Positions 24,655 through 34,047 are shown, numbered from the stretch's first letter. The stretch: DNA of 64,000 nucleotides from Dokdonella koreensis DS-123 (GCF_001632775.1 NZ_CP015249.1:186001-250000), one strand, 5' to 3'. The notes: generated from the sequence alone by a model not told the origin. Program-made: numbers and translations.

Positions 24655-27600
24655 ATGTCCGATCCCGTACTGACACTGCTTTCGAGCCTGATCCGCCATC
24701 CCGCCACCCTGGTGGTCCTGCTCGCGCTGGACGCCGTCATCATGACCCTCGTCTGCCGCGCGATCGGATTCGGTCGCGAGGCGGGGTTCGCGCGCAGCCT
24801 AGCGCGCTCGGGCGTGGTCAGCCTGGTCTTCCTGATCGGTTGCACGGCGGTACTGACGGCGATCATGGCGGTGCCGGTGTGGTGGCTGCTGCACCAGCCG
24901 TCGGCGGCCACCGCCCTGGGGTCCTCCCTCGCCGTGCTGGCCGCGCTCTATGTGTTCTGGCGTCTGTGGCCGGCGCTGGCGCTGCCGTTCGAATGGGACG
25001 ACGCCTACCCGCGAGGCGACGGCGAGTCCTGGCTGTTCGGCGCCTTGCGGCGCAGCATCTCGTTCGCCTGGCACCTGACGCGCGACTTCCGCAGCAACCT
25101 GTTCCAGGGCCTGCCACCGGCCGTCGGCATCCTGCTGATCGTCGGCGGGGCCCTGGTCGTGCCGATGGCCGGGGACCGGATCTCCGACGGTACGCGCGTC
25201 CTGGCGGGACTGCTGTATGTGGCGGTGGTGGTGCCGTTGGCCTGCCTCGGCGTCGCCAGCGGTTGCATCCGCCTGCTGCTGTCGCGCCGCCGTCGCCGTC
25301 GCGACCGTCCCGAGCCGGCGGCGGAAGCGGCCCCGGTCCAGGCACCCTCGCCGTTGCTGCCGGCGGGCATCGCGCGCGCGGAGCTCAACGCGATCCTGTT
25401 GAACGCGGCCCGCTCCGGGCAGATCGACTTGGCGCTGGCGGCGATCGAGCACGGTGCCAATCCCGATACCGCGCCGGAGGGCCACGAGCGCGACCAGCGC
25501 AGCGTGCTGATGGTCGCGGTCACCCAGCCGGACCTGCGCCTGTTGCGGACGCTGATCGCCCGCGGGGCCGACGTCAATCGCGCACAAGGGGGCCTGACGC
25601 CGCTGATCGCGGCGACGCGTGACAGCTATCAGGGGCGTCCGGACGCGGTGATGATGCTGCTGGCCAATGGCGCCGATCCGCGCCTGGCCGATGCGGCCGG
25701 CAATACGCCGCTGCACCATGCGGGGCTGTGCGTCGAGCCGGCGGTCGCCGCCCTGCTCGTCGATGCCGGCGCCGACATCAACGCGATCAACCACGAAGGC
25801 ATGACCGCGCTGTCGATCGCCTGCGCCAACGCCAACTGGGCGATCGTCGGGTTCCTGCTCGAGCGCGGCGCACGCAGTGAGGTCGCCGACGCGCAACCGG
25901 CGCTGGTGCAGGCAGCGTCGGTGGCCGACGACGACCCGGCGGGCGTGCGGCTGCTGATCAAGCGCAAGGCGCAGGTCGACGTCCGCGGCACGCTCGACCG
26001 CACGGCCCTGCTCACTGCAGGACTGGCCGGCCACGCAATGATCGCCGAGGCGCTGCTGTCCGCCGGTGCCGACCCGAACCTGGCCGACCAGCACGGCACG
26101 ACCGCGCTGATGGCCGCCGCCCAGGTCGGCGCGGTGCCGGTCGTGCACGCGCTGGGGCGGCGCAAGGTCGATCCGGATCGCGTCGACGTCAACGGTCGCA
26201 CCGCCCTGGTCCTGGCCTGCGCGTCACGCCATGCCAGCGAAGAATGTGTGCGCGCGCTGCTGGCCCAGGGCGCCGATCGCGAACGCCGCGCCGCCGACGG
26301 CCGGCGCGCCCTGGACTATGCCGTGGCGGCGGGACGCTGGCACATCGTGGCCCTGCTCGATCCGGCCTACCCGCTGCCGAGCAGCCTGGTCGGCAGCACA
26401 CTGCCGATGGAGGCCGCCAGCGCCGAGCACCTGCTCGATGCGCTGCGGTTCGGCCACTGGCCGGTAGTGCAGGAGTTCGCCGGCATGATCGGCGACTGGC
26501 CGCAGACGGTCCTGGCCGGCATCTTCCTGGCCCTGCGTGATCCGGAACACCGCGCCGCACGCGATTGGCTGCTCAATCGCGAGCTGGACGTCGATGCGCG
26601 CACGGCCGACGGCCGCAGCCTGTTCGACGCCCTGCTCGCCGAACTGCCCGATGCCTACGAGGCCCTCGCCGAGCTGGTGGCGCGTGGCGCCGCGGCAGGC
26701 GGCAGCGCGGTGGTCGCGCGCGTGCTCGCGATGGCGCCGCCCGACAAGGCCGGCCTGCCGTTGCGCGCGCTGGCCGCCGAGCTGCTGGCACGGGGCGCCG
26801 ATGCGTTCGGCCGCGCGGCCGGCGAGCGTACGCCGCTGCACCTGGCGGCATCGCTGGGCGACACCGGCCTGGTCGATGCCTTGCTGGCGCGCGGCGCCGA
26901 TCCGAATGCGCGCGACGTCGTCGGTCGCACGCCGCTGCACGCGGCGATGAAGCAGGAGGCCGCCGCCGCGGTGCCGCTGCTGCGCAGCCTGATCGCCGCC
27001 GGTGCCGATCCGGAAATCGCCTCGACGCACGGCGAGACCGCCCTGGGCCTGGCCCTGGCGCGGCCCGAGCGCGATCTGGCGTACTGGCTGAACTGGACGC
27101 GCTGGCACCTGCCCGGCCGCCGGCTGCGCGGCGAGGACCTGCCGGCCGCCGCGGCCCTGGGCGACCTCGATGCCGTCGCACGGATGCTGGCGATGGGCCT
27201 GCCGCTGGAAGGTGTCGACGCGCAGGGCGCGACCGCGCTGGTCCGCGCCAGCGGCGCCGGCTATGCGGGCCTGGTCACCTTGTTGCTGGATGCCGGCGCC
27301 GATCGTGCGCATCTCACCCATTCGGGTGCCCATGCGTTGTCGGCGGCGGTCAGTGCCCGGCGCGAATCGGTCGTCGCCACGCTGCTCGAGCGTGGCGTTC
27401 CGCCGGACCAGCCGCTGCCGGGCGGCGGGACTGCGCTGATGGTCGCTGTCGCGCTGGGATTGCCGAGGATCGCCGAGCTGCTGCTGCACGCCGGCGCCGA
27501 TGCCAACGCAACCGACGACACCGGGATCGTGCCGCTGCATGCCGCGGCACAGTTCGCCTTCAGCAGCCGCGATACCGCCGTGGCGTATGCGGTGTTCGAG

Positions 27601-27999
27601 GCGCTGCTGCGCCACGGCGCCCTGCTCGACCGGCGCGACGAGGCCGGTTACGACACCTTGCTGCTGCTGCTCGGCGCGCGTGCCGATCCCGGTACGTCCT
27701 GCGACGCCCGGCACCTGGCCCTGATCGCCGGTCAACTGGTCGAACAAGGCGCGCCGCTCGATCGGCAGGACCAGCGTGGCGTCAGCCCGCTGCATGCCTG
27801 CGCGATGCACGGGCTGCTCGGCTGCGCGCGCCTGCTCAAGACGCGCGGTGCGCCGCTGGACCTGCCCGATCGGCTGGGGCGCTCGCCGGGCGAGGTCGCC
27901 GCCCTGCTCGGCTACGTCGACCTGGCGGCCGAGCTCGGCGTCAACCGGCGTGCGATTCCGAGCGTGCGCCAGACCTTGCGGCGGCAGGTCAGCGACTAG
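24655..27999 (+). CDS. membrane-anchored ankyrin-repeat protein
   Basis: 1114 residues. The N-terminal 215 or so contain about five hydrophobic segments (VVLLALDAVIMTLVC, VVSLVFLIGCTAVLTAIMAV, AVLAALYVFWRLWPAL, VGILLIVGGALVV, VLAGLLYVAVVVPLACLGVA), then a very basic RRRRRRDR stop-transfer stretch. From about 240 to the end it is built of ankyrin repeats (LLxxGADPNxxDxxGxTPLHxA consensus; for example ADPNARDVVGRTPLHAA), around twenty units by eye, with a less regular stretch near 560-690. The positive-inside rule places the ankyrin array in the cytoplasm. It probably acts as a protein-binding scaffold; no enzymatic domain was seen. The ribosome site (GAGG) is modest. The partner is unknown. 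Confidence 0.88.
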   Translation: MSDPVLTLLSSLIRHPATLVVLLALDAVIMTLVCRAIGFGREAGFARSLARSGVVSLVFLIGCTAVLTAIMAVPVWWLLHQPSAATALGSSLAVLAALYVFWRLWPALALPFEWDDAYPRGDGESWLFGALRRSISFAWHLTRDFRSNLFQGLPPAVGILLIVGGALVVPMAGDRISDGTRVLAGLLYVAVVVPLACLGVASGCIRLLLSRRRRRRDRPEPAAEAAPVQAPSPLLPAGIARAELNAILLNAARSGQIDLALAAIEHGANPDTAPEGHERDQRSVLMVAVTQPDLRLLRTLIARGADVNRAQGGLTPLIAATRDSYQGRPDAVMMLLANGADPRLADAAGNTPLHHAGLCVEPAVAALLVDAGADINAINHEGMTALSIACANANWAIVGFLLERGARSEVADAQPALVQAASVADDDPAGVRLLIKRKAQVDVRGTLDRTALLTAGLAGHAMIAEALLSAGADPNLADQHGTTALMAAAQVGAVPVVHALGRRKVDPDRVDVNGRTALVLACASRHASEECVRALLAQGADRERRAADGRRALDYAVAAGRWHIVALLDPAYPLPSSLVGSTLPMEAASAEHLLDALRFGHWPVVQEFAGMIGDWPQTVLAGIFLALRDPEHRAARDWLLNRELDVDARTADGRSLFDALLAELPDAYEALAELVARGAAAGGSAVVARVLAMAPPDKAGLPLRALAAELLARGADAFGRAAGERTPLHLAASLGDTGLVDALLARGADPNARDVVGRTPLHAAMKQEAAAAVPLLRSLIAAGADPEIASTHGETALGLALARPERDLAYWLNWTRWHLPGRRLRGEDLPAAAALGDLDAVARMLAMGLPLEGVDAQGATALVRASGAGYAGLVTLLLDAGADRAHLTHSGAHALSAAVSARRESVVATLLERGVPPDQPLPGGGTALMVAVALGLPRIAELLLHAGADANATDDTGIVPLHAAAQFAFSSRDTAVAYAVFEALLRHGALLDRRDEAGYDTLLLLLGARADPGTSCDARHLALIAGQLVEQGAPLDRQDQRGVSPLHACAMHGLLGCARLLKTRGAPLDLPDRLGRSPGEVAALLGYVDLAAELGVNRRAIPSVRQTLRRQVSD

Positions 28000-28050
28000 C
28001 CCGCCCGGTCGCCGGACCGCCTTCCTCCGTCCATTCGGGTACGCCTGCCA

Positions 28051-28767
28051 ATGATGTTCCGCCTCCGCCGTATTGCTCTCCCGTTGTCGCTCGCCCTGCT
28101 CGGTGCCTGCTCCAAGTCCGGCGACGCGCCGCCGCCGGCGGCCCCCGCCGTTCCCCAGGTCAACGCGCAGCTCGCCAAGGAGGTCGCGATGTACGAGGAC
28201 CTGCTCAAGTCCGGCAGCTACGAGCTCGCCGCGCCGATCGGACAGGACATCGTTAGGCGCTTTCCGGACAGCCCGGCGGCGGCCCAGGTCAAGCAGACGC
28301 TGGGCGACACCGAGGCGAAGGCGGAAGCCATCGCCAAGAAGCGCCGGGTGGAGCGGCTCTGGGCCTACCAGACCGGCACGTCCGAGTCGGGCGGCACCCA
28401 GAACACCGCGTCGATCTACAGCAGCGGTGGCCGCGACGCCGATCGCATCCGGCTGGTGCTGCGCCGGCATTCGCAGTGGGGCCTGAGCGTCTACCTGTTC
28501 GGCAGCGGCAAGGGGTTCGCCTGCCGCAATGTCTGCACCTTGCCGGCACGCATCGACGGCCAGTCGGTGCGGGTCGAGGCCTACCTGCCCGAGACCGGCG
28601 AGCCGGCGCTGTTCATCAAGGACGAGAAGGGCTTCGTCGCACGGCTGGAAAAGGCCGGCGTGATCGAGCTGGAAGCCACGTTGAAGGAAGGCGGCAAGCA
28701 CACGTTCGAGTTCGAAGTGGGCGGCTATGATCCGGCCCGGTTCCCGGAGCTGGCGAAGAAGAAATAG
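28051..28767 (+). CDS. hypothetical lipoprotein
   Basis: 238 residues. A signal peptide ends in the lipobox LLGAC (Cys near 20), followed by a Ser/Pro/Ala-rich linker, so it is probably a lipid-anchored envelope protein. After it comes a helical segment (VNAQLAKEVAMYEDLLKSGS) resembling a tetratricopeptide-like hairpin, then a beta-rich domain containing VCTLPARIDG and a C-terminal strand-rich end. ATG ATG at 28051/28054 makes the first residue uncertain by one. No known family was recognised. It follows the ankyrin gene by 51 bp and precedes the DUF1801 gene by 48 bp, all on the plus strand. Confidence 0.78.
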   Translation: MMFRLRRIALPLSLALLGACSKSGDAPPPAAPAVPQVNAQLAKEVAMYEDLLKSGSYELAAPIGQDIVRRFPDSPAAAQVKQTLGDTEAKAEAIAKKRRVERLWAYQTGTSESGGTQNTASIYSSGGRDADRIRLVLRRHSQWGLSVYLFGSGKGFACRNVCTLPARIDGQSVRVEAYLPETGEPALFIKDEKGFVARLEKAGVIELEATLKEGGKHTFEFEVGGYDPARFPELAKKK

Positions 28768-28815
28768 CGTGCATGCCGAGGCGGTGGACCGTCGCGGCCT
28801 GCGAGGAGATCGACC

Positions 28816-29439
28816 ATGGTGAAGAGTGCAGCGATGACCGTCGCGCAGTACCTCGACAGCCTGCCGATCGAGCGGCGGCAGGTGGTGGCACCGCTGCGCG
28901 ACCTGATCCTCCGGCATCTGCCGCCGGGCTATGCCGAGTCGATGAACTGGGGAATGATCAGCTACGAGGTCCCGCTCGCGCGCTATCCGTCCACCTACAA
29001 CGGACAGCCGCTGGCCTATGCCGCGCTCGCCGCGCAGAAGAACGGCTACTCGCTCTACCTGATGGGTCTCTCGATGAAGCCCGAGCGCGAGCAGGCGCTG
29101 CGCGACGCGTTCCGCGCAGCCGGCAAGAAGCTGGACATGGGCAAGGCCTGCGTGCGGTTCGGCCGGCTCGACGACCTGCCGCTCGACGCGATCGCTGCGG
29201 CCATCGCCGGTACGCCGGTCCAGGCGTATCTGGCCGACTACGAGGCCAGCCGCCCGGCCGGACCGGCGAAGAAGACCGCCCAGACCGCCGCCACGAAGAA
29301 GGCGACCGGCACGGCCGTGAAGGCGGCGCCCTCCAAGACCGTCAAGCCAATCAAGACCGCCAAGACCGCCAAGACCGCCCCGCCGCGGAAGCCGGCCGGC
29401 AGCGCCGGAGCCAAGCGTGCCACCGCCGCGCGACGCTGA
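28816..29439 (+). CDS. DUF1801 protein with histone-H1-like basic tail
   Basis: 207 residues. Residues about 8-140 form a DUF1801 (YdhG/PF08818-like) domain: PLRDLILRHLPPGYAESMNWGM-type segment, YEVPL, SLYLMGL, CVRFGRLDDLP. The last 55 residues are an unstructured Lys/Ala/Thr-rich tail (KTAKTAKTA repeats, AKRATAARR) resembling bacterial H1-like tails. This suggests nucleic-acid binding, which is inference. GAGGAG lies 8 bp before the ATG. The 3' end overlaps the next gene (hypoxanthine-DNA glycosylase) by 23 bp, which suggests translational coupling. Confidence 0.85.
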   Translation: MVKSAAMTVAQYLDSLPIERRQVVAPLRDLILRHLPPGYAESMNWGMISYEVPLARYPSTYNGQPLAYAALAAQKNGYSLYLMGLSMKPEREQALRDAFRAAGKKLDMGKACVRFGRLDDLPLDAIAAAIAGTPVQAYLADYEASRPAGPAKKTAQTAATKKATGTAVKAAPSKTVKPIKTAKTAKTAPPRKPAGSAGAKRATAARR

Positions 29440-29995
29440 TGCGCCATTGCCGGTGACCCACCGTGTCAGCAGCTTCCCGCCGCAGGTCGGTGCGGGCTGC
29501 CGGCTGTTGCTGCTCGGCAGCGTGCCCAGCGTCCGTTCGCTGGCGCTCGGCCAGTCCTACGGGCATCCGCACAACCTGTTCTGGCCGCTGATGGGCGAGA
29601 TGTTCCAGGCCGGTCCCGAGCTTCCGTACGCCGAGCGCATCCGGCGCCTGCATACCCGGGGCATCGGCATCTGGGACGTGCTGCGCGATTGCGAGCGGCC
29701 CGGCAGCCTCGATGCGTCGATCGTCCGCGGCAGCGAGGTGGCCAACGACATCGCCGGCCTGCTGGCGGACCAGCCGACGATCCGGGCGATCGGCCTCAAC
29801 GGCGGCAAGGCGCAGGAAGCGTTTCGCCGCCATGTGGTGCCGACGCTCGACGCCGCCCGCCTGGCCCGGCTCACCGTGCTGGCGCTGCCTTCCACCAGCC
29901 CGGCCAATGCGTCGATGCCGGCGGCCGCCAAGCGCGAGCGCTGGCGCGTGTTGCTGACACAGGTCGATAACACGCCGGCCGATCCGGCGGAGTAA
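29417..29995 (+). CDS. DNA-deoxyinosine (hypoxanthine-DNA) glycosylase, UDG superfamily
   Basis: 192 residues. A DNA repair enzyme of the uracil-DNA glycosylase superfamily; this subfamily removes deaminated adenine (hypoxanthine) from DNA. Visible family signatures are LLLLGSVPSVRSL near the N-terminus, the GHPHNLFWPLMG segment (Asn and His of the active region), GIGIWDVLRDCERPGS and the C-terminal LPSTSPANA loop. The GTG at 29417 lies inside the preceding gene; a GTG at 29453 (VTHRVSS) is equally plausible and would remove the overlap. The DUF1801 neighbour with its basic tail may relate to DNA binding, but this is only context. Confidence 0.87.
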   Translation: MPPPRDADAPLPVTHRVSSFPPQVGAGCRLLLLGSVPSVRSLALGQSYGHPHNLFWPLMGEMFQAGPELPYAERIRRLHTRGIGIWDVLRDCERPGSLDASIVRGSEVANDIAGLLADQPTIRAIGLNGGKAQEAFRRHVVPTLDAARLARLTVLALPSTSPANASMPAAAKRERWRVLLTQVDNTPADPAE

Positions 29996-30027
29996 GCTGC
30001 GGGCCGGTCCTGAAGGAGTGTCTGGCG

Positions 30028-30582
30028 ATGCGTAGCGTGCTGTTTGCCGTCGTGTGGTGCCTGCTGCTGGTCGTTCCCGCGTTCGCCGCCGAGCCGGCAC
30101 CGGCCGGCCCGACCGACGGTCAGCCGGCCCCGGCGTTCCGTCTGCAGGACCAGAAGGGAAAGTGGCATACGCTGGACCAGTACCAGGGCCATTGGCTGGT
30201 GCTGTACTTCTATCCCAAGGACTTCACGCCGGGCTGCACCAAGCAGGTCTGCGCGTTCCGCGACGACATCGCCCAGTTGCGCAAGGCCGGCGCCGACGTG
30301 CTGGGCGTCAGCCTGGACGACGTCAAGTCGCATGCCGAGTTCGCCGAGAAGCACAAGGTGCCGTTCCCGCTGCTGGCGGATGTGGACAAAGCCGCCGCGC
30401 GCAGCTACGGCGTGCTCGGCGAGCGGATGGGGCTTTCCTATGCGCGTCGGGAGACCTTCCTGATCGACCCGCACGGCCAGGTCGCACGGCGCTACGTCGA
30501 CGTCGACCCGGAGCAGAACGTCAAGGACGTGCTGGCCGACCTGGATCGGTTGAAGACCGCCGCGGCGCCGACCGCCGGCTGA
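30028..30582 (+). CDS. exported peroxiredoxin, BCP/AhpC-TSA type
   Basis: 184 residues. A thiol peroxidase that reduces hydroperoxides. The thioredoxin-like fold carries the motif FTPGCTKQVCAF, with peroxidatic Cys70 and resolving Cys75 in the BCP-type CxxxxC spacing, and a conserved Arg in ARRETFLID. Unlike cytoplasmic BCP it begins with a clear signal peptide (LLLVVPAFAA), so it works in the periplasm. AAGGAG lies upstream of the ATG. It stands 32 bp after the glycosylase gene and 73 bp before a small secreted protein gene. Confidence 0.92.
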   Translation: MRSVLFAVVWCLLLVVPAFAAEPAPAGPTDGQPAPAFRLQDQKGKWHTLDQYQGHWLVLYFYPKDFTPGCTKQVCAFRDDIAQLRKAGADVLGVSLDDVKSHAEFAEKHKVPFPLLADVDKAAARSYGVLGERMGLSYARRETFLIDPHGQVARRYVDVDPEQNVKDVLADLDRLKTAAAPTAG

Positions 30583-30655
30583 AGCCACTGCCAAGTTCCA
30601 TGCCGTTCAGCCTCGCCGCCCAAAACTGAACATCCCTCACAGGCAGGAGCGGGTC

Positions 30656-31117
30656 ATGGCAACACGTGCATTGATGGCAGGCGCGGCTGCGGTCGCGTTG
30701 ATGGTGAGTGGACTGATGGTGACGCCGGCGCGCGCGGCGGATCTGGATTGCAAGTTGCGCTTCACGCTGAGCGGCTGGTCCGCCCTGGTCAAGCATGCCG
30801 AGGGTACCGGTACGGTCACCTGCGAGAACGGCCAGTCGATGCGGGTCAAGATCGAAGCCAAGGGCGGTGGCCTGACCGTCGGCAAGTACCGGATCGACGA
30901 TGGGCGCGGCACGTTCTCGGACGTGCGCACGATCAACGACGTCCTCGGCAACTATGCCGAAGGCGAGGCGCAGGCCGGCGCGGTCAAGTCCTCCGCGGCC
31001 CAGGTGCTGACCAAGGGCACGGTCTCGCTGGCGCTGGCCGGTACCGGCGAGGGCGTGGGGCTGGGCATCAGCGTCGGTGTCTTCACGATCAGCAAGCTGG
31101 GCAAGGGCGGCAAGTAG
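30656..31117 (+). CDS. hypothetical small secreted protein
   Basis: 153 residues. The signal peptide is MATRALMAGAAAVALMVSGL with cleavage near ARA. The mature part has two cysteines (ADLDCKLRF and GTVTCENGQ) that could form a disulphide, alternating beta strands and a Gly/Val-rich C-terminal half (GTGEGVGLGISVGVF). I do not recognise the family with confidence. CAGGAG precedes the ATG and a strong terminator follows 22 bp after the stop, so it ends the plus-strand transcript before the aquaporin gene. Confidence 0.8.
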   Translation: MATRALMAGAAAVALMVSGLMVTPARAADLDCKLRFTLSGWSALVKHAEGTGTVTCENGQSMRVKIEAKGGGLTVGKYRIDDGRGTFSDVRTINDVLGNYAEGEAQAGAVKSSAAQVLTKGTVSLALAGTGEGVGLGISVGVFTISKLGKGGK

Positions 31118-31139
31118 CCCGCTGCCGACGTTCCCGTGC

Positions 31140-31168
31140 AACGGCGCCTTCGGGCGCCGTTCTTTTTT
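31140..31168 (+). terminator. rho-independent terminator
   Basis: AACGGCGCC (31140-31148), loop TTCG and GGCGCCGTT (31153-31161) form a perfect 9-bp stem followed by C and six T. It terminates the gene at 30656-31117. Confidence 0.9.
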
Positions 31169-31306
31169 CTCCACCGAAGTTTTCAGATGCCTCGGAGAGG
31201 AAGGAGTACGATCAGGCCGTCTCGTCAGGGTATCCGGCGGGGAGGGGCGTTCCGCGGCGCCGGCCGCGGAATACGGTGTCTGGACGCACAAAGAGGGAAA
31301 CAAACC

Positions 31307-32008
31307 ATGTCGATAGGCAAGCGCACGGCGGCCGAGTTCCTCGGCACATTCTGGTTGGTGTTCGGTGGTTGTGGCAGCGCGGTGCTCGCCGCGGCCTTTC
31401 CGGAGTTGGGCATCGGGTTCGTCGGCGTCGCGCTGGCGTTCGGCTTGACGGTGCTGACGATGGCCTATGCGGTGGGACACATCTCCGGCGGGCATTTCAA
31501 TCCGGCGGTTTCGATCGGCCTGCTGGCCGGCGGCCGGTTCGCCGCCCGCGATTTCATCCCGTACGTGATCGCCCAGGTGCTCGGCGCCATCGCCGCCGGC
31601 GGCGTGCTGTACCTGATCGCCAGCGGGAAGCCCGGCTTCGATGCGGCGGCGGGTTTCGCTTCCAACGGCTACGGCGCGCTGTCCCCGGGCGGCTATTCGC
31701 TGACCGCGGCATTGGTCGCCGAGATCGTGCTGACGGCGTTCTTCGTGCTGATCATCATGGGCGTGACCGACGGCCGTGCGCCGGCGGGCTTCGCGCCGCT
31801 CGCGATCGGCCTTGCGCTGACGCTGATCCACCTGATCAGCATTCCGGTCACCAACACCTCGGTCAACCCGGCGCGCAGCACCGGCGTGGCGGTGTTCGCC
31901 GGTGGCGGCTACATCACCCAGCTCTGGGCGTTCTGGGTGGCTCCGCTGATCGGCGGCGCGATCGGTGGACTGGTCTATCGCAGCCTGTTCGAAGGCCCGC
32001 GGCGCTGA
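31307..32008 (+). CDS. aqpZ: aquaporin Z-type water channel
   Basis: 233-residue inner-membrane channel of the MIP family that conducts water. Six membrane helices and two half-helices are visible, with both NPA boxes (GGHFNPAVS and [10 protein letters not shown]) and the N-terminal [18 protein letters not shown] signature. The narrow-filter Arg after the second NPA is present, as in AqpZ. ATG at 31307 has AGAGGGA upstream and matches the family start. The gene stands alone after a terminator and converges on zapE. Confidence 0.96.
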   Translation: MSIGKRTAAEFLGTFWLVFGGCGSAVLAAAFPELGIGFVGVALAFGLTVLTMAYAVGHISGGHFNPAVSIGLLAGGRFAARDFIPYVIAQVLGAIAAGGVLYLIASGKPGFDAAAGFASNGYGALSPGGYSLTAALVAEIVLTAFFVLIIMGVTDGRAPAGFAPLAIGLALTLIHLISIPVTNTSVNPARSTGVAVFAGGGYITQLWAFWVAPLIGGAIGGLVYRSLFEGPRR

Positions 32009-32014
32009 AGATCC

Positions 32015-32043
32015 GCTGCCGGCGGGCATCGCCCGCCGGCAGC
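32015..32043. terminator. GC-rich perfect hairpin between convergent genes
   Basis: A 13-bp perfect stem (GCTGCCGGCGGGC with GCCCGCCGGCAGC) with a 3-base loop begins 7 bp after the aqpZ stop. There is no T-run. Position suggests a bidirectional terminator or RNA-end stabiliser for aqpZ and zapE; this is inference. Confidence 0.5.
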
Positions 32044-32158
32044 CTCGCCGGTCGCGGTCTGCCGGTCGCGACCGGCGCGTGACACGGCGATACGAGCCGT
32101 TGCGGCCCCGCCGCCCGGGCGGGACCTGCGCCGCCGCCGCGGGGGCCTCATCCCGGCG

Positions 32159-33268
32159 TCAGGCGCGATGCTCGCGGGCGAGGTAGTCCTCGCTCTGCAT
32201 CTCGATCAGGCGCGACTCGGTCCGTGCGAAGGCGGCGCGCAGCCGCTTGCCGTCGTAGATGTCGATGATCGGCGCCGCCGCCGAAAGCACCAGCTTGACG
32301 CCGCGATCGTAGAGCTCGTCCACCAGTTCGACGAAGCGCAGCGCCGCATCCTCGGTCTGCGGCGTGAACTGCGGGACGTTGGATACCAGCAGCGTGTGGT
32401 AGCTGCGTGCCAGCTCGATGTAGTCGGCCACGCCGCGCGGGCCTTCGCACAGCGCGGCGAACTCGAACCAGATCACGCCGCCCGCGGCACGCAGCACCGG
32501 CACCGGGCGCTCGTTGAGCATCAGCTCGAAGTTCGCGCGTTCCTCGCCATGGGCGACGCGGCGGAACGTGGCCAGCATGCGCCGTTCGGCATCCGGCCCG
32601 GGCGGCGTGTGGAACACCGGGGCCTGCTTGAGCGCACGCAGCCGCCAGTCGTGCGGCGAGGCGAGCTCGACCGTTTCGCAGTGCTGCTCGATCAGCGCGA
32701 TCGCCGGCAGGAAACGATCCCGCTGCAGGCCGTCGCGGTACAGCTCCGCCGGCGGCGTATTGGACGTGGTCACCAGCACCACGCCTTCGGCGAACAGGGC
32801 CTTGAGCAGGTTGCCGAGGATCATCGCATCGCCGATGTCGCTGACCAGGAACTCGTCCAGGCACAGCAGCCGCGCCTGCGCCGCGGTCTGCCGCGCGAGC
32901 TCGACCAGCGGATCGCTGCGCCCGGCCAGCGCCTTGAGGCCGGCGTGGATCTCCTGCATGAAGCGATGGAAATGGACGCGCCGTTTCGCCGCGATCGGCA
33001 GCGTGTCGACGAACAGCTCGGTCAGGAAGGTCTTGCCGCGGCCGACCCGCCCCCACAGGTACAGGCCGCGTACCGGCGCGCGCGCGCCGCGTCCGGTCAG
33101 CCGCTGCCACAGCGGCACCGGCCGGTCGGCCTCGACCAGCTCGCGCCAGATGCGGTCCAGCGCCGGCAGGGCGGCCAGCTGGGCCGGGTCTGCTTGCCAC
33201 CGGCCTTCCGCGACGCCGGCCCGGTAGCGCTCGCCGGGGGTCTGCCGCGCGCTGTCCGCACCACTCAT
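32159..33268 (-). CDS. zapE: cell division protein ZapE (AFG1-like ATPase)
   Basis: 369-residue AFG1/ZapE-family P-loop ATPase; in E. coli ZapE associates with the Z-ring and acts in late division under stress. Visible features: RYRAGVAEGRWQ N-terminal motif, Walker A GRVGRGKT, RRVHFHRFMQEIH, Walker B LLCLDEFLVSDI, sensor TSNTPP and the C-terminal FARTESRLIEMQSEDYL. Length fits the family. ATG at 33268 lies 31 bp after the stop of the alpha/beta hydrolase gene, so the two are probably one operon. Confidence 0.95.
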   Translation of the reverse strand: MSGADSARQTPGERYRAGVAEGRWQADPAQLAALPALDRIWRELVEADRPVPLWQRLTGRGARAPVRGLYLWGRVGRGKTFLTELFVDTLPIAAKRRVHFHRFMQEIHAGLKALAGRSDPLVELARQTAAQARLLCLDEFLVSDIGDAMILGNLLKALFAEGVVLVTTSNTPPAELYRDGLQRDRFLPAIALIEQHCETVELASPHDWRLRALKQAPVFHTPPGPDAERRMLATFRRVAHGEERANFELMLNERPVPVLRAAGGVIWFEFAALCEGPRGVADYIELARSYHTLLVSNVPQFTPQTEDAALRFVELVDELYDRGVKLVLSAAAPIIDIYDGKRLRAAFARTESRLIEMQSEDYLAREHRA

Positions 33269-33299
33269 CGCGTGGCGCTCCCGAAGCGGGCCGCGCCCC

Positions 33300-33980
33300 T
33301 CATGCCGGCGGCGGCAGGTGCGGCTGCAGCGCGTTCTTCAGCAGGCCGCGCAGATCCATCAGCCGGCGATGGAAGAAATGGCCGGTTTCGGGCATGCGCA
33401 CCAGGTGCGGGGGCTGCTTGAGCGTCTCGATCCAGGCGAACACGGCCGCCGGGTCGACGACCTCGTCCTCCTCGCCCTGCACGACCAGCCAGGGACAGGC
33501 GGGCAGCTCGATCGGGTCGAAATCCCAGCGGCCCACCGGCGGCGCCACGGTGACCAGCGCCGCGGCATCCAGGCGCCGCGCATTGCGCAAGGCCACGTAG
33601 CTGCCGAACGAGAACCCGGCCAGCCAGACCGCGTCGCTCGGCCGGACCCGGCGCACCCAGTCGACGATCGCCGCCAGGTCGTCCGATTCGCCGTTGCCCT
33701 CGTCGAAGGTGCCGGCGGAAGCGCCGACCCCGCGAAAATTGAAGCGGACCGTCGCCAGGCCCAGCTCGCGCAGCGCGCGCTCGAGGATCGTCACGACCTT
33801 GTTGTGCATCGTGCCGCCCTGCAGCGGGTGCGGATGGCAGATCACGGCGGTGCCGGCGCGCGCCACGTCCGGCTCGGGCAGGGCGCAGGCCAGCTCGATC
33901 GGGCCGACGGGACCGGGCAGCAGCAGGTCGGATGCCGCATCCGGGAACGACGCGGGTGCAGGGGCGGGCGAAGTGCTCAT
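33300..33980 (-). CDS. alpha/beta hydrolase (COG2945-like)
   Basis: 226-residue serine hydrolase. After a short Pro-rich start it shows the classic fold: ICHPHPLQGGTMHNKVV oxyanion region, FNFRGVGAS, nucleophile elbow GFSFGS, acid loop VVQGEEDEVVDP and catalytic His in PETGHFFH. Substrate unknown; such proteins are often annotated as esterase-like or dienelactone-like. The ATG at 33980 (MSTSPAP) is preferred; the frame is open a further 64 codons upstream, which would overlap the divergent acpH region. Transcribed with zapE. Confidence 0.9.
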   Translation of the reverse strand: MSTSPAPAPASFPDAASDLLLPGPVGPIELACALPEPDVARAGTAVICHPHPLQGGTMHNKVVTILERALRELGLATVRFNFRGVGASAGTFDEGNGESDDLAAIVDWVRRVRPSDAVWLAGFSFGSYVALRNARRLDAAALVTVAPPVGRWDFDPIELPACPWLVVQGEEDEVVDPAAVFAWIETLKQPPHLVRMPETGHFFHRRLMDLRGLLKNALQPHLPPPA

Positions 33981-34047
33981 GAGGGCTGGATAATACGGGA
34001 TGCGGCGCCCAGATCGGTGCGCGGGTTCCTTCGCCGGTCGTCCTGTC

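Noticed and set aside
26224-28917. An 897-codon minus-strand frame opposite the ankyrin gene
   Set aside because: Gln/Arg/Ala-rich composition with periodicity matching the antisense of ankyrin codons; a shadow frame.
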